From: Setomelanomma holmii
Taxonomy: Eukaryota > Ascomycota > Dothideomycetes > Pleosporales > Phaeosphaeriaceae
Assembly: GCA_010015745.1 (NCBI GenBank)
Contig: ML978172.1
Coordinates: 310,001-374,000, forward strand
Reading direction: 5' to 3'
DNA length: 64,000 nucleotides
The translations under genes and the position numbers were made by a program. This document shows, in pieces, positions 1-11,720 of this stretch; position 1 is the first letter of the stretch, and every line of letters starts with the position of its first letter. The notes below the pieces were generated by a model. The model was not told the DNA's origin, ran no database searches, and worked only from the letters and a program-made list of their open reading frames with translations.

Positions 1-492
1 ATAGTCCCTCTCCATATTTCGGCCGATTGCTCTGAAGTGTGTGAGCCAGCTCTGTCTCACCGAATGCCCTTTTGGGTCGACGGTCAGACCGTGGAGACAT
101 CTCAGAAGAAATTGAAAAATTTGATGCTGAGCATTGGCGCTTTTTTCATCTTCGCACACAGTCCAAAGATACCTGGGGAGCGTGTGTGATCCGGCTCCCG
201 GATGAGGCTGTATGTTGACCCTCAGATGCGCTTCAGGAGACACAGCCAGGGGATCATCGTGGAATGCTGGACTGTCTTCCGTGCCAAGGTACTTTGCGAA
301 CAGCCTTGATGTCAGAACTGTCAGTTTATCGACGGTTTCATACCAGAATGGCGAAGTCTGCCGTAGGCGAACGATGTCAAAATGGTCGCAGTAACATAAT
401 GTGCGTTCGATAATTCCAAGTGGCAAGGTGAAAGTGCGCTCACGGACTCGTGCGTGAAAGAATTGACTCCCGAATTCCGATTCCATTGCCAT
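1..492 (-). CDS. F-box-like protein, 3' part beyond window edge
   Basis: An open frame of 164 codons runs without a stop from an ATG at 492 to the window edge, so the gene continues to the left. Residues about 22-60 (LPLGIIERTLCYCDHFDIV, then a WYETVDK stretch) look like the N-terminal helices of a fungal F-box: a Leu-Pro start, an Ile-Ile-Glu helix and an RLRQTS turn. F-box proteins recruit substrates to SCF ubiquitin ligases through Skp1. No C-terminal substrate-binding domain is visible in the part present. A second in-frame ATG lies two codons downstream (486). The F-box assignment is by pattern only; the open frame itself is solid. Confidence 0.5.
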   Translation of the reverse strand, partial: MAMESEFGSQFFHARVRERTFTLPLGIIERTLCYCDHFDIVRLRQTSPFWYETVDKLTVLTSRLFAKYLGTEDSPAFHDDPLAVSPEAHLRVNIQPHPGAGSHTLPRYLWTVCEDEKSANAQHQIFQFLLRCLHGLTVDPKGHSVRQSWLTHFRAIGRNMERDY

Positions 493-1421
493 ACTGTGTT
501 TCTTCTAATATCGTTTAGAATTTCGTCGCTTTGCTATGAGCTACGTATCCGATGCTTGATATCGCTGATATGATATCCTCGTGTTGTCTCGCCTGTAAAG
601 TGAGGAGTGTCGTCCTACCTTCAAAAAGTTCCCTATGCAACTCCGCTCTTTTTCGACTCCTCTCACACATCCAGGGCACTACCTGCGGCCCGGACGGGTG
701 CATCGTCCTGCGACATTAAGCACAACCTGTACTGGTGGTTCGGCTCGAAATATCTACCATACCCAGCACAACGTTCGGCTTTTGCAAGCCTAGGAACCAT
801 CCCACTACCCTATTTTCTGCCACATCCTAACGGAATAATTGATGGTAGCCTCATGCGGGGGTGAGCAGTGCTACATTAGTACCACAATCCCTGCACAACA
901 CACCGTAGGTCGAAACCAAATCTTCAGTGTCGTCAAGGTAGCCAGCCCTTACTATACTCGCAAACTGAGACAGCACTTTCCAGGCGCTGTCAAGCGGTAG
1001 CTTCAGAAAGCCAAGGCCTTATTTCGATCACCCAAGCTCCGCGAGATTCATGTGAATCACATGTTAACAAGAATCATGTCGAGCTTGGAATCTTGTGGCA
1101 CAGCGCAGGCAAGTCCAACATATGAAAATTGAACCACCAATGACAACGCTTTGAATATGTCATGATGAATGAACATGCAAAATGATGAGTTGGGAGAACG
1201 GCGCATTGATCCAATGCTGCAAGTGAGAGGTTTCAGTGGCTTATGGGTCCAGAAGGAATGCCCAAGATCTGGTCGCAGTGAGGAGAAAGAACGTCATCCC
1301 GAACGCGTCGTCGGACCTCCGCGACGCGCCACAGCCCCACCAATCAACTTCACCGCTCAGCAACATCACCAACACCGCTGCTGCTCTCAACTTCCACATT
1401 ATCGGCGCACACGATTACACG
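493..1421. other. Intergenic, no gene seen
   Basis: About 930 bases between two divergently oriented F-box-like genes. Short frames here lack family resemblance and start signals. It probably holds both promoters, but I see no specific element. Confidence 0.5.
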
Positions 1422-2306
1422 ATGCCTAAGCTCGATGAACTGCCTCCCGAGATTCTGTTCGAGGTACTGCATTATATCACTATTACGTACAACCGCTGTC
1501 CCGCGCCTCCCCACCCTCTCAACGCCATCGCAAGCACATCCAAGCAACTGCACGCCATCACAGAAGAACATTCCCGTGGTTTGCTGAAGCAATATACGCA
1601 CTTCACGCCGCCCAAGAACTCCAAGACCTTCTCTTGCAGGAAGAAATGGCTGGCGGAAACGTGCCAGTTTTGTCGGCGCAAGAGTCAGCGACGGGCCATA
1701 TTATATCCCGGGATAACATGCTGTCGACTATGCGACAAGCAAAAGTACCCCAAGATGGTGAGTCATGTCCCACAGCTCAACCATGGAGCTATGAATCATT
1801 CCGCAGATGCTAATATTGCCAACCAGACGATGACCCAAGCTACCAAGGATCACTCCCTCTCCAAACTCGACCTCTTCACTCCGAACGTCCTGCACCCGAA
1901 GCTCTCGCCCCTCACTACCGGCCTGACCACCGTCATGGGAAGCGCATGCACCATGATTCTGGAACGCGACGTGCTAGCGCGGAAAGCGCATGTACTCGCC
2001 CTCCTTGGTCCCGACGCCGAAGCTGCGGAAGCCGCGATGCGCAGGCGACCCGCGGCACATGATCGCATACTCGCACACATGGAGCAGTACTACTGCTGCG
2101 GGAATGGGAGTAGGAGTAGTGGGTGGAGGAGGGGGCCGAGGCTGAGTGAGCAGGCGCTGGAGAAGGCGAGTAAGAGTATGAGGACCGAGGAGGGGCGGAG
2201 GGATTATGTTAGAAAGGCCTTGGAGAGGGAGTGGGCTACGATGGGATTGGGGGAATTGGGGAGCAAGGATGATCCCCTCGAGGTTGATGACGACGATTGT
2301 GACTGA
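1422..2306 (+). CDS. F-box protein with Cys-rich zinc-finger motif
   Basis: Model: 1422-1757 and 1827-2306, 271 residues. The start is the ATG preceding PKLDELPPEILFEVLHYI, a classic F-box opening; the frame is open further upstream but has no ATG closer. A 69-nt intron (GTGAGT donor, GCTAAT branch, CAG acceptor) is in frame and stop-free, but removing it joins KYPKM to TMTQATKDHSL, restoring the zinc-finger/XPA-like layout of this family: CQFC near residue 86, CCRLC about 25 residues on, then a K-M-T-x-T helix. The C-terminus is Glu/Arg-rich and low in complexity (GGGAGTAGG-like runs around 2100-2150). The likely role is substrate adaptor of an SCF ubiquitin ligase; the target is unknown. 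Confidence 0.7.
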   Translation: MPKLDELPPEILFEVLHYITITYNRCPAPPHPLNAIASTSKQLHAITEEHSRGLLKQYTHFTPPKNSKTFSCRKKWLAETCQFCRRKSQRRAILYPGITCCRLCDKQKYPKMVSHVPQLNHGAMNHSADANIANQTMTQATKDHSLSKLDLFTPNVLHPKLSPLTTGLTTVMGSACTMILERDVLARKAHVLALLGPDAEAAEAAMRRRPAAHDRILAHMEQYYCCGNGSRSSGWRRGPRLSEQALEKASKSMRTEEGRRDYVRKALEREWATMGLGELGSKDDPLEVDDDDCD

Positions 2307-3304
2307 GTTCCGGACCACGTAGGGAATGGCGCGAAGGATAGATTTATGATACCCAATATTTTAACAGGTCAAGTCTAAGTCGCAGATATCGACAAAGTTC
2401 ATTTTTGACATTCATGATTACTAGTAAATTGCCATTCATTGCTTCGGAACGACGTCATTAGCCGCAGGTATATCGTCTTCGACGCTTTCCGCACGTCGGG
2501 TCATATCCTTTTCGTCCTCAGAGTTGGACTGCGCTTCGAATGCGTTGGAAGACTTAGTCGCGCGAGTATAATGCTCCGTGATTTAATCCACGCGAGACTC
2601 GGAGGACATGAACTATGACCACCGTTGAGACGGATTGAGAACAATTTCACTCGGCTCGCGATGCTTCCAGCATACTCTCAGCATGAATAAATAGATGCTG
2701 AGAAGCTACAAGACATCTTGCATAATTTCCATGCACTAGGGATTGTCTGCCCAGATATTACTTCACCGTAATACAGTGCCTTGTTATTGAAGGTGAACTG
2801 GTGATGCAAAGAAAAAGTTACGGCTTAAGTACAAGATCTAATCAGTATTTGTGATAGTGAGCATGGACACGACACCATGCGTAATTTGCCCACGGTTCTG
2901 GTTCAGATTCGCCCAAAGTCTTTCAAATCAAGACCACCAACGCCCATCATGACATCATCTACAATCCTCGAGACTGTCTTATGTAAATCACATTTGTGTG
3001 AGTAATATCTTCTTTCCGACTCGTACCACACGGGCGACGTTATACTCTGCACCTTTGAGTAGATATGCCCAAAGCTCATTCCGGAATATGGTGCGACTGG
3101 ACATGGTGTCAACAGTCCAATTGAGTCCATTCCCTTTGTCAACGCGCCATAGAGTATGGAACCGCATTCGAATGAACGAGAATCGGTTGGGCAACGGTAA
3201 CTGAGGTTGCGATATGTATCGAGGAGATTGTGCAATTGTGAGATAATACTACCAATGGCTTGGAGGCGAGCTCGATCGATGCTATCTTACACAAGATCAG
3301 ATCC
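2307..3304. other. Intergenic, no gene seen
   Basis: About 1 kb between convergent genes. Minus-strand frames at 2903-3235 and 3139-3387 overlap the 3' end of the BTB-like gene in other frames and do not look coding. Confidence 0.45.
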
Positions 3305-4097
3305 TCACTGTTCTCTATTCTGATCAGTGAACCTACGGACAAAGTTTGTGATTGGGATACCGATAGTTGGAAATTCTTCATGCGCACTTTGCTTGACAGC
3401 GACGGCCGTTGCCTCGGCGAATTCCTGCGGTAGCCGAAAGACCCACGCTATACATATCCACAGCATCAGATCCTGGCAATATTCCGATGGGATGGGATTG
3501 GTCCTCTTGACATTTTTGAATCCACATATTGGTCAACAGCTCGACGGCCTCCCCGCATTCATAGTAGTCGACTAGCACAGCTATCTTCGCGAGCATTTCC
3601 AAAGACACAGATTGTGGCAACTGGTGGCTGCGAAGATGCAAGTCGTTGAGAAGTATGAGAAATGACTCCTCGTCCCAATCTTGGGCTGGAATATGATACC
3701 AGCCATCGTCCTCGCTAGGAATGCATTCTTTCCAACTCCCCTTAGAAGGCGTTCTTTTGAACTTGGCTGAAGCAAGTCTAAGGTGGTTCGAAGACACATG
3801 GTACTCTGTCTCTCCGTCGTGACTAGAGAGTTCCGATACATCGGGTTCGGGCTCGACGACCGAATCTGTGGCCACAGAATCTTCGGCAGGATTCAAATCC
3901 AACTCTTCGGGAGCATCGTACAGAACCAGCCCCTCCGCGGGAAGGATTTCGCATGGAGGTGGCTCCTCAAGATGCGGTCCCTCAACATCAACATCATCCC
4001 ATGCAGCGAAAACAACAACAAGCGTGTGCTTCAAAGTGATGACGGCATCTGCATCCGGATCGATCTTGTGAACAACTCTACCAGTAGAGGTGGACAT
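3305..4097 (-). CDS. BTB/POZ-like protein with a +1 frameshift
   Basis: The N-terminal part (ATG 4097) reads MSTSTGRVVHKIDPDADAVI, the start of a common fungal BTB-like family (V-x-x-I-D-P-D-x-D). It continues through an acidic linker to a BTB core (SFLILLNDLHLRSHQLP, then LAKIAVLVDYYECGEAVELL and MWIQKC). After that the frame drifts into an unrelated tail ending at 3378. The expected next block, LMLWICIAWVFRLPQEF followed by EATAVAVKQSA, lies one base further in another frame and ends naturally at TGA 3305-3307. So one base is extra (or two missing) around 3465-3510. I found no intron that joins the two halves. BTB domains mediate dimerisation or Cul3 binding. It is either a recent pseudogene or a sequencing error. 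A second in-frame ATG lies upstream at 4133 but adds no family sequence. Confidence 0.6.
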
Positions 4098-4476
4098 TAT
4101 AGAAACAATGCATCTGTAAGAAATGGTACTCACTCAAAAGTAGATAATAGCAGGTATCAACTTTCTATTGCTGCTGGGCGACCCCGCTTGCGGCACAGCA
4201 AGCTATGTGTTGTCAAATCGGTACTTGTGTCATGATTGGCAGTTCATGTCGCACAAACCATTACCCATGCTTCACAAGACCTGGTCACGGTCAAGATAAG
4301 TAACCTTGGAAGCATATGAGCATTTGTAAGTACCTTCGGTACACTGTAGACCCACTCACGCATAGACCTTAACAGACGATGCGGCGACCTCGAAGGTTCA
4401 GCCTTGTAAGTAAGTCAATTGCTGAACGCTTGCAGGGCGTGTGTGCCGTCTTTCCCTCCTTCTACCACCCCAATGT
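4098..4476. other. Intergenic, nothing recognised
   Basis: About 380 bases between the start of the BTB-like gene and the end of the membrane-protein gene, both on the minus strand. No motif stands out. Confidence 0.4.
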
Positions 4477-5424
4477 TTATTTCCTGAACAAGCTATTTTG
4501 ACTCCCCATCATCGGATTCGCCTGGAACTCCATATCCGCCCCATTCGCATACAACGGTACACTGTCCTCATCCACTCTCGAAGGCGGCGTCCTCGTCTCC
4601 CCACGCATAATCTCTACTGTGCTGATAATCGGCAGCGCAAGCAGCAGCAAAGGCAATAGCTGTCCAAAACTCCAATTCCCTTCGCTCGGCCCATCCAAGT
4701 GGACCGATTCAGGCGGCGATCCAAAAGCCTGAGACTCCATAACCACACGAACCGTTGCGCCAACGCCCATGGCCAGAAGTAGGATAAGACATACGACTTG
4801 CACCGTCTTCATCCACTTCGGATACACCCGCGCGTGCAAATACCAAGTCGACAACGCGAACACGATAGCCTGGCCCGCAATAACCGCAATAGTGCCAGCA
4901 ATCGACAAGGCCGCGTTGCTGGAACTCCCTCTCCCCTCAACCTCCCAAACACACGCAATCGGCAGCGTCGGCTCCAAATTCTTCATCACCGTCTGCAATA
5001 TGAAAACCCCACTCAATATCCCCAGAAACATATTCACCAGCATCAAGATCTGGCGAATCCACCGCAACACCCAATCGCGCTTAAAATCATTCACGAGCGC
5101 GAGCAACGTGGCGAGATTCGTCGCTGTGCTGAGTAAACTCAGCAACCAGATGATGAAAAAATGATAAGGCCGCATGTTCTTCATCTTCGCCAGTCCAACG
5201 GATTGTATACCGATGCCCGTGAGGATCTGCTGGTCGGAAAAGGACTGCAGGAGTTTGCGCGCGATGGGTGCGGACGTTGATTTTCGTAGCGAGAATAGGA
5301 TGATGCTGCCTGACAGAAGAAAGGAGATGAAGTTTGTGATTATGAAGCTGAGCAGTGTCCCGGCGCCTGCGACGCCGGCGTCGGTGGGCGTGGTTTTGGG
5401 GATCGCGGTGCAGTTGAACGCCAT
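4477..5424 (-). CDS. Polytopic integral membrane protein, unknown function
   Basis: A single-exon frame of 315 residues from the ATG at 5424 (MAFNCTAIPKTTPTDAGVAG). The same frame extends to 5625, but the upstream part is a low-complexity, repeat-derived stretch (FTFTFTF) and looks like 5' leader. About six hydrophobic segments are visible: near residues 25-47, 85-107, 115-137, 165-188, 198-216 and 245-262. The N-terminus is short and the C-terminal tail polar, containing EFQANPMMGSQNS. The PIACVWE block between segments three and four recurs in uncharacterised membrane proteins of filamentous ascomycetes. No transporter or receptor motif is evident, so no function is proposed. Confidence 0.7.
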   Translation of the reverse strand: MAFNCTAIPKTTPTDAGVAGAGTLLSFIITNFISFLLSGSIILFSLRKSTSAPIARKLLQSFSDQQILTGIGIQSVGLAKMKNMRPYHFFIIWLLSLLSTATNLATLLALVNDFKRDWVLRWIRQILMLVNMFLGILSGVFILQTVMKNLEPTLPIACVWEVEGRGSSSNAALSIAGTIAVIAGQAIVFALSTWYLHARVYPKWMKTVQVVCLILLLAMGVGATVRVVMESQAFGSPPESVHLDGPSEGNWSFGQLLPLLLLALPIISTVEIMRGETRTPPSRVDEDSVPLYANGADMEFQANPMMGSQNSLFRK

Positions 5425-5557
5425 GGTGAGTGGAGGCTGATGGTTTGATTGTGGAGGTATGGGGGGCGCGGTGCTGTGGTGGTAGGAGAGGTGGAGTGCG
5501 TTGGCATGCAAAAGCACGCGCGAATAGCAGAAAATGAGCGTGCTGTGTCGAAATCGT

Positions 5558-5583
5558 GAGAAAGTGAAAGTGAAAGTGAAAGT
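5558..5583. repeat. GTGAAA short tandem repeat
   Basis: Three perfect GTGAAA units at 5564-5581 with degenerate units on both sides. It lies in the probable 5' leader of the membrane protein and explains why the upstream frame reads as alternating Phe-Thr. Confidence 0.7.
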
Positions 5584-6401
5584 CGTAAGTTCAAAGTCGT
5601 TGCAGCCCAAAGACCAGCACCGCACAGCCTTGTCCTATGTCATCATCAGCAAGGTCTCACATACCTCCGACCTAAATTAAGGCATATTGGCGAGCGCGAG
5701 GTTGCAAGCCAGGGGGTAACGGGAGTGATTGACAAAGGGTCCAGCAAGTTTTGTTGCTAGCGAATCGTTGATCTCGGCCCCATTGTAGCTGTGGCGCAGC
5801 CTTTAATCTGTAACGCGGCGAAACGCGCAGGTCAACCAATAAGCCGCTCAGAAGTGAGCAGTGTTTCATGCAATGCAAGCGAAGAGACGTTGACATTCCA
5901 TAGATGTGTGGGAATGTATGCTGTGGTGTATACTATTGAACTCGAGACTCCAAGTGTCGAAAGAGAGAATACACCTGGTGCTGGCGGGCAAAGATGGACA
6001 AAGCAAATGAGGATCAGCCACACTTGTGCACAAGCGCGATTTCTTGGAATGCGCAAGCACGTACTAGACAAGACGGGCTTTTCGCAGCAGACAACGTAGG
6101 GAAGACTTGAAGGCCGGAGATGAAACTACCGAGCAAGGCACTTTGTCCATTCAAGTGGATACATCTCCACGATGCAGCCTACTCCAGGCTGTAACCTACT
6201 CCAGATTCCGGAGCAAAGGCTCACTACCATCCCATGGGGATGTATCCATGGTACAGAATCAAGAAGAAAGTCGCTGAGTCGCTGCAAGTACAGAGTCACC
6301 GCTCATGCCGATTATCCTGATGCGCCAAAAGATATCCCTTCTCAAGATGCCTATCCTCAAAGATAGTGTTGATGCAAAGTGCAGAAGTGAACGGGTATAT
6401 C
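5584..6401. other. Intergenic, no gene seen
   Basis: About 800 bases between the membrane-protein leader and the HIR1 3' end. Frames here (for example 5791-6099 plus) have no family resemblance. Confidence 0.45.
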
Positions 6402-9400
6402 CTACATGTCCGTAATCATAGCCTGGTCGTCCTGGCGCCGTTGGTCCGTGACGATGCCGAGCAAGCGCGCGTAGGGAACGGTAATGCGCTGGAGGTCGCG
6501 GTGCTTGCCTGCGGGGTATGAGTGAGACTGCGCGAAGCGTCTGAGAGGGAGACGTAGACTTACCAAGTATTAGCACCGCTTCCTTCAGGAGATCCTCGCG
6601 CTTCCAACCGCAAATGGTCTCCTCTTGCTGCTCATCACTGTCCTCATCATCCTCCAGGATAAGGTTGCCCGTCAAGCTACGTAGAAGTTCCTCAATCTTG
6701 CTTTTGAGGCCTTCAGCACCTAGTCGCTTGACATACATGCTGAGGTAAATCTTAAACTCCTCTCTAGCGCCCAGTGTCTTTGCGGCTGCGACACGATTCT
6801 CGAGATGCGCCACACTGACCGAGCTTTCGAACGTCTCGTAGCCTTCTGCTGAGATGAGGGCTTTGATGAGTCGTTGCAGGTAGAATGCGCGACCTTGTAG
6901 CAGGAACTGGTTCGTCGTGTTGCGTTCTAGCGAGGGTATGATGCCAGCGGATATATTCTCGATCGAGACTTGGTCGTCCTTCTCTTTTGACGCCGCCTTA
7001 TCGTCTGACGATCTGATGTTGCTAACTGAAGAGTCGGTCGTATTCCAGTACTGACTTCCTACAGACCACCAGGCTTCTGAGATTCTTTGCCAGATGTACA
7101 TGGCAGGATTGTAGACGTAGCCCTCACCATTCGACATTGCGATCACGATGCGACCTTCTGTGTTAAGACGAGCGAATACAATGCCTGGTGACCGGGTCAG
7201 GTGTGGTCCTTGTGTGTGCGCAGCCACGTCCAGTATGGGTGCTACCGATATGGGTGGATGTGGAGCCGACACTGTCTTGAGATTCCAGATGTAGCACATA
7301 CCCACCGCGGTTATACACATCAGCCACCAACCGCGGCAGTCCATAATGACAGGCTGCGCTTCCAGTATCATTGCATTAAGTGTCCGCCTTCCGGCAGGCG
7401 ACCACGCATACACTGATCCATCTTCGCAAGCCGCTGCAAAGAAGTTTGTGTTGCCGGTGACAAGGAGCACCGACTTCGGCAGAAAGTCTTGCCATAGCGA
7501 TTGGCCTTTGCTTGTGCAGCTTATCCTTGCAGGATCGTGGTCCTGTGGTCGCCCTGTTCGTGATGGTCCTGTTGCATTGCGCGCCTCCAGCATGATAGTG
7601 TCTGGAATCTCTGCCTTTCCGGTGTTGGCGTCAACGCCATTCTGTTGCGGCTCGCTGCCATCTGCGGTTCGGACGATCACGCTACGCACTTTCGGAACTG
7701 CCAACCTCACTTGGCTGACACTGAGTGAAGGGTTGACGATCGCGGGTCGGAGAACTCTGGAGGGTTCTGCCAGATCATTGCTCTTGGAAACAGCAGCAGC
7801 GGGCGGTACAAGACCGTTCTCGCTGTTCAGCACAATCGCGGCCCCTCCAGGTCGCACTGAAGCTGCCAATCGTCTCTCTACTTGTCGATCCCCATCGCCT
7901 TCGATTTCTGCAAACTTCCTCTTATTGCCAATCAGCATTGATGCTAGACCACCTTTCGGAAATCCATCGTATGGTTTTGACAGGTCGATGATGTTGTGAG
8001 GATTATCGCTGCGATTGCCTAATGTTGTGGTCGCTGAGATGAGCTGTGTCTGCGGTAGTGAGGATGCGCCAACGCCAGAGGATGATGAGACAAGCATAGG
8101 TGCTATGCGCTTCTTGCCTTCTTTTGTTACCGTGACACGCTGCTTCAGCTTCTCGACTCTCTGATCCGCGGGTGGCTCAGCAGGTGCTGGTGCTGGAACA
8201 GGCGCGGCAGCGCTCGATCCATTTATAAGGCTGGTAGATGCTAGTACGCCGTTGGTGCCGTTCGTGATCGTGGGTTGCACTGCTCCGCCATCGCCCATGA
8301 GAGCACCCATCCTGCCTTGCACGCCCTTGAGTTCTCCACTCTTACTGCTCTCCTCTAACAGGAGCGCGTCTGTGCCTTCGATGATGCCGACTCTTCTACC
8401 TGCACCAAACTTCGACAATGTCCTCTCATTCTCTGAAAGTGAGGCAGGGTATCCCAGCTCTCCTTGCTCAAACACAAGCGTCAATATGCTCCCATCCAGA
8501 CTTGTTGCGAACAGCATCTCGCCATTGGGCGCCCATGCCAGATCTGATATTGACTTGGTTGCCAGCTCTTGTGATATTATGAACGGTCGGGCGAAAATGG
8601 TGTTCCATATACTGAGACACTTGTCCTGGCCAGCGCATGCAACGACTGTGACGGTGGGCTGAGCCACACTCCCGTCGTGCTCTACTCGTGGCGGATGTTG
8701 GTAGAACAATCGAGGCGAGAATGCAGCTACCTCTACAGGTCCCTCGTGCCCAATCAAGCTTGTCTGATTCGGTTGCGCATCCCACGTTCCACGCTCGAGT
8801 ATTGCCACGGAGCTGACGGGGCCATTCGTGGCGTTTGCGGCGGCGATGTGAGCGCCATCGGGCGACCAGGAGCAGCGACGGAAATACGTGGTAAGCGGGG
8901 AGGTGAGGAAAGGTGCGGTGATGGTGTGCTCGAGGACGAAATTGTTGACCTGGTCTTGCTGCGTCGCATTCGGGGGCGGGGAGTTGAATCTGTAGACTTT
9001 GATGGTGCGGTCATCGCTTGCAGTTGCAAAGTACTTGTTGGCGGGATCGAAGGTGATGCCTTTGACGTGGCTCTGGTGATTCGACAGCGTCTTTAGCTTC
9101 TCGAAAGAATGCCCTGACCACACCACGACTTTTGAGTCCAGTCCTACAGACACCAAGATAGAAGAGTCGGCGGACCAGCCCAGATCTTGCACGTCGTTGT
9201 CGTGTCCTACGAGGCGGCGTATGACGCGCCAATTCTCTACAGGTGCTGCCTCATTTGATCCTGTTTCCTACATCAGCGATTGTGCATGATTCAACCAACC
9301 ACCACCCACCAAAAGCTGCATGTGTCGGCGCATTCGGGTCGAGCGCATATACACAGACAATCTTGTCATCTGCGCCAGATGCCAAGTATTTGCCATTCGA

Positions 9401-9788
9401 AGAGAAGCGTACGGCATGTATGGTGCCCGAGTGGTGGCTCACAGCTGCGAGCTGCTTCGGCTTCGTGTAGTCGGGGTTGGCCGAATTCAAGATGGCTTCC
9501 GTGGACCATATTCGCACGTATCCGTCTGGGAGAAGATCAGTCAGTAGCTTTGCGACGGCGGCGCATTGCGTGTGAGCTTCACGCTGGTTGGGCGAGCATA
9601 CCTCCAGCAGCCGTGACCAGACGCGATCCATCGGGCGAGACGTGGCAACTGTATACTTCGAAGTCCTTGAGTTCGCCTGGAGCATGAATAGTCAGTACAC
9701 TGTTGCTGGATAAGCCCAGCGCATAGTTGCGATGCGCGAGAGCGAATGTACCTGGATGCGTCAACCACTGCGGTTTGATGAGGTGCAT
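6402..9788 (-). CDS. HIR1: HIR1, WD40 subunit of the HIR histone chaperone
   Basis: Model on the minus strand: 9788-9752, 9676-9602, 9525-9310, 9260-6564 and 6508-6402, 1043 residues, four introns of 49-76 nt. The joined N-terminus MHLIKPQWLTHPGELKDF runs into VYSCHVSPDGSRLVTAAG and DGYVRIWSTEAI, the diagnostic start of HIR1/HIRA. WD40 blades follow over about residues 15-380 (VRIWS, VCVYALD, VVVWSGHSF, IKVYRF), then a Ser/Ala/Pro-rich linker and a C-terminal Hir domain. The last exon was placed by the ending GKHRDLQRITVPYARLLGIV. Reading through the last intron instead gives an unrelated basic tail. With HIR2, HIR3 and HPC2 family partners, HIR1 deposits H3-H4 independently of replication and represses histone genes in the nucleus. 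Confidence 0.95.
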
Positions 9789-10180
9789 GGTCGCGTATCG
9801 TGTGGGTGCAAGTGAAGCATGCTACTACGCGACCATGCAGGCTGAGTGCGAAGAGAGCAAAAGTGGTGGTCGAGGTGTGGTGGGTGACGTGAACGCGCTG
9901 CACGAAGTCGCGACAGTTGTCTGGCGACGCGAGCTCGCAGTTGACGCTGCTGGGCGGACGTTTGGGCAGGGGTTTAAGGTTTAGGTGCATGCGCCGATCG
10001 GCTAGCTGGGCTGGACCTCCAACACGGGAATGAAGCATGTCTTTCGACACGATTTACACAAGGTCCAATAGTTGAACGGATGATTGCACGTCGTCGTCTT
10101 CAATTACTCATCGCGCGGGCAGTGCCGCAAAACATCTTGTCTTTTTGCATACAGCGAGCCATTGTCAACGATCATTTGCT
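9789..10180. other. Intergenic between HIR1 and the hydrolase gene
   Basis: About 390 bases: HIR1 promoter side plus the 3' flank of the next gene. No specific element recognised. Confidence 0.4.
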
Positions 10181-11720
10181 CTACACGTCTCTAATCTTGA
10201 AGTCAAACATCTGATTCGACTGCACCGAATTGCAATCTCGCATCTTGTTCGCAGCATCCGTACCCGCTACTGGCACCCTATACTCAACACTCTTCCCCGG
10301 TGTCGGCTTCACACCATTCGGCAGTGGATGTGGAAATGGCAGGTACTCTGGTAACAGCCCTAGCTGCCTCAAAACTGTTCCCTGGTCCCAGGATATGTGC
10401 TCGTGATACAACCGATCTCCTCGAGTGTTGACGACTGCAGTGAAAGGCACCTCGACTTTGAGGTCTGTAGGCGGAATGCCGGGCACACTGGTTGAGCTGG
10501 TCAGCACCGCTTGCTTTTCGCTTGGAAGTTGATACGTACAGCCAGTCAAGTTCACGATCATGCGTGAACTTGAAGATGAACTCATCTATCACTCGATCGA
10601 TCGCAATCGATCTGCTAATGAGTTCGAGGCTGGTGTCTGCAGAGTTGTTGAAGATGAAGTTGTGTCGGTAGAAGTTCGTCAGAGGATCTTGGCCCACACC
10701 GCCTGTGAGCTATGTACGAACGTTAGCAGCGTAATTTCCATGTTTCAACACCATGACTTACAGTCGGAACATGGTTGACGTATGGTTGCGCGACCATCGT
10801 GCTCATCGTGTGCTCCACCGAGCGGTCCGCAAACTCGTAATAGCAATGCTCGTCCCATATGACTTCGAGATCAAAGTATGGTCCATTCATGCGCAGCTTG
10901 AGATGTGTGAGATTCCGTGTGTGCGATAGCGCTTCTGTGGTGTAATGGAAAGCACTTTGGAAAGGTGTGGCGAACTTGTGTGAGTCGACTCCAGGGTAGT
11001 GATATCCAGTCAGGTCGTCTGACCTCCGTGGATTGTCGCTTCTTTTGCCTGCTGTGTGATGCAGTGTGGGCACATTCGAAGCTTTTAGTGAGTCTTTCTG
11101 TGCAACGTCCGCGTAAATGATCGCGGCGACAATTTCGGGATGTTGATTGACTGCATCTGCAACATTGTTCCAGCTTATCGGTTCGTAGGCTTTCGGTTAG
11201 GTTGTTAAATTAGAACGAAATCGAAAAAACGTTACACGCAAGACTAACCAACAAGTCCAATCTTCTCTTTCGGTTCGCATTGTGAATCACTTCTCAATGC
11301 ATCAATACCTCGCTTGACTACTTCGGCTGCATCATTCTGTAGCGCCCTCTCCTGTATCTCGACGACTGTGTAACCTTCCTCGGCCCATTTGATCAGATGC
11401 GACGGAACACCTTCGATGATGTTCATCGGTTGGTCATGATCGGCAGTGAGCAGGATGATACCAGGTCCATGAGCTCTACGTGTAAGCGGCGATAGTGTGA
11501 ATAAACCGTCTTCTATCTTGGTAAATCTCTCAACAGGAGGTGGCGGTGGTGGTTTTGTGATATATCTTGGAACATTTTCGATGCGATGTAGGGAAAGACT
11601 GGTTGAGTAGACGGATCTACGGAGATTGTGATGTCAACCAGGACGATTAAACTCGAGCGAAGAATGCAGATATGCTGAGACGGGAATGTGGTTGCGATAA
11701 GGTGTTGCGTAGCAGCTCAT
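10181..11720 (-). CDS. Dienelactone hydrolase / NTF2-like fusion, with an in-frame TGA
   Basis: Exons on the minus strand: 11720-11249, 11189-10762, 10709-10540 and 10487-10181 (introns of 52-59 nt). The C-terminal half is a SnoaL/NTF2-like domain: TMVAQPYVNHVPTLTGGVGQ, FYRHNFIF, DRVIDEFIFKFTHD, then LVPGIPPTDLKVEVPF and YHEHISWDQGTVLRQLGL. The N-terminal half (LLTADHDQPMNIIEGVPSHL, IKWAEEGYTVVEIQERAL) resembles the alpha/beta hydrolase fold of dienelactone hydrolases. Family-like sequence continues upstream of the first internal ATG (11426): GLFTLSPLTRRAHGPG and, beyond it, MSCYATPYRNHIPVSAYLHS from an ATG at 11720, interrupted only by TGA at 11634-11636 (codon 29). If that stop is real, translation would have to start at 11426. 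The substrate is unknown. Confidence 0.75.
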
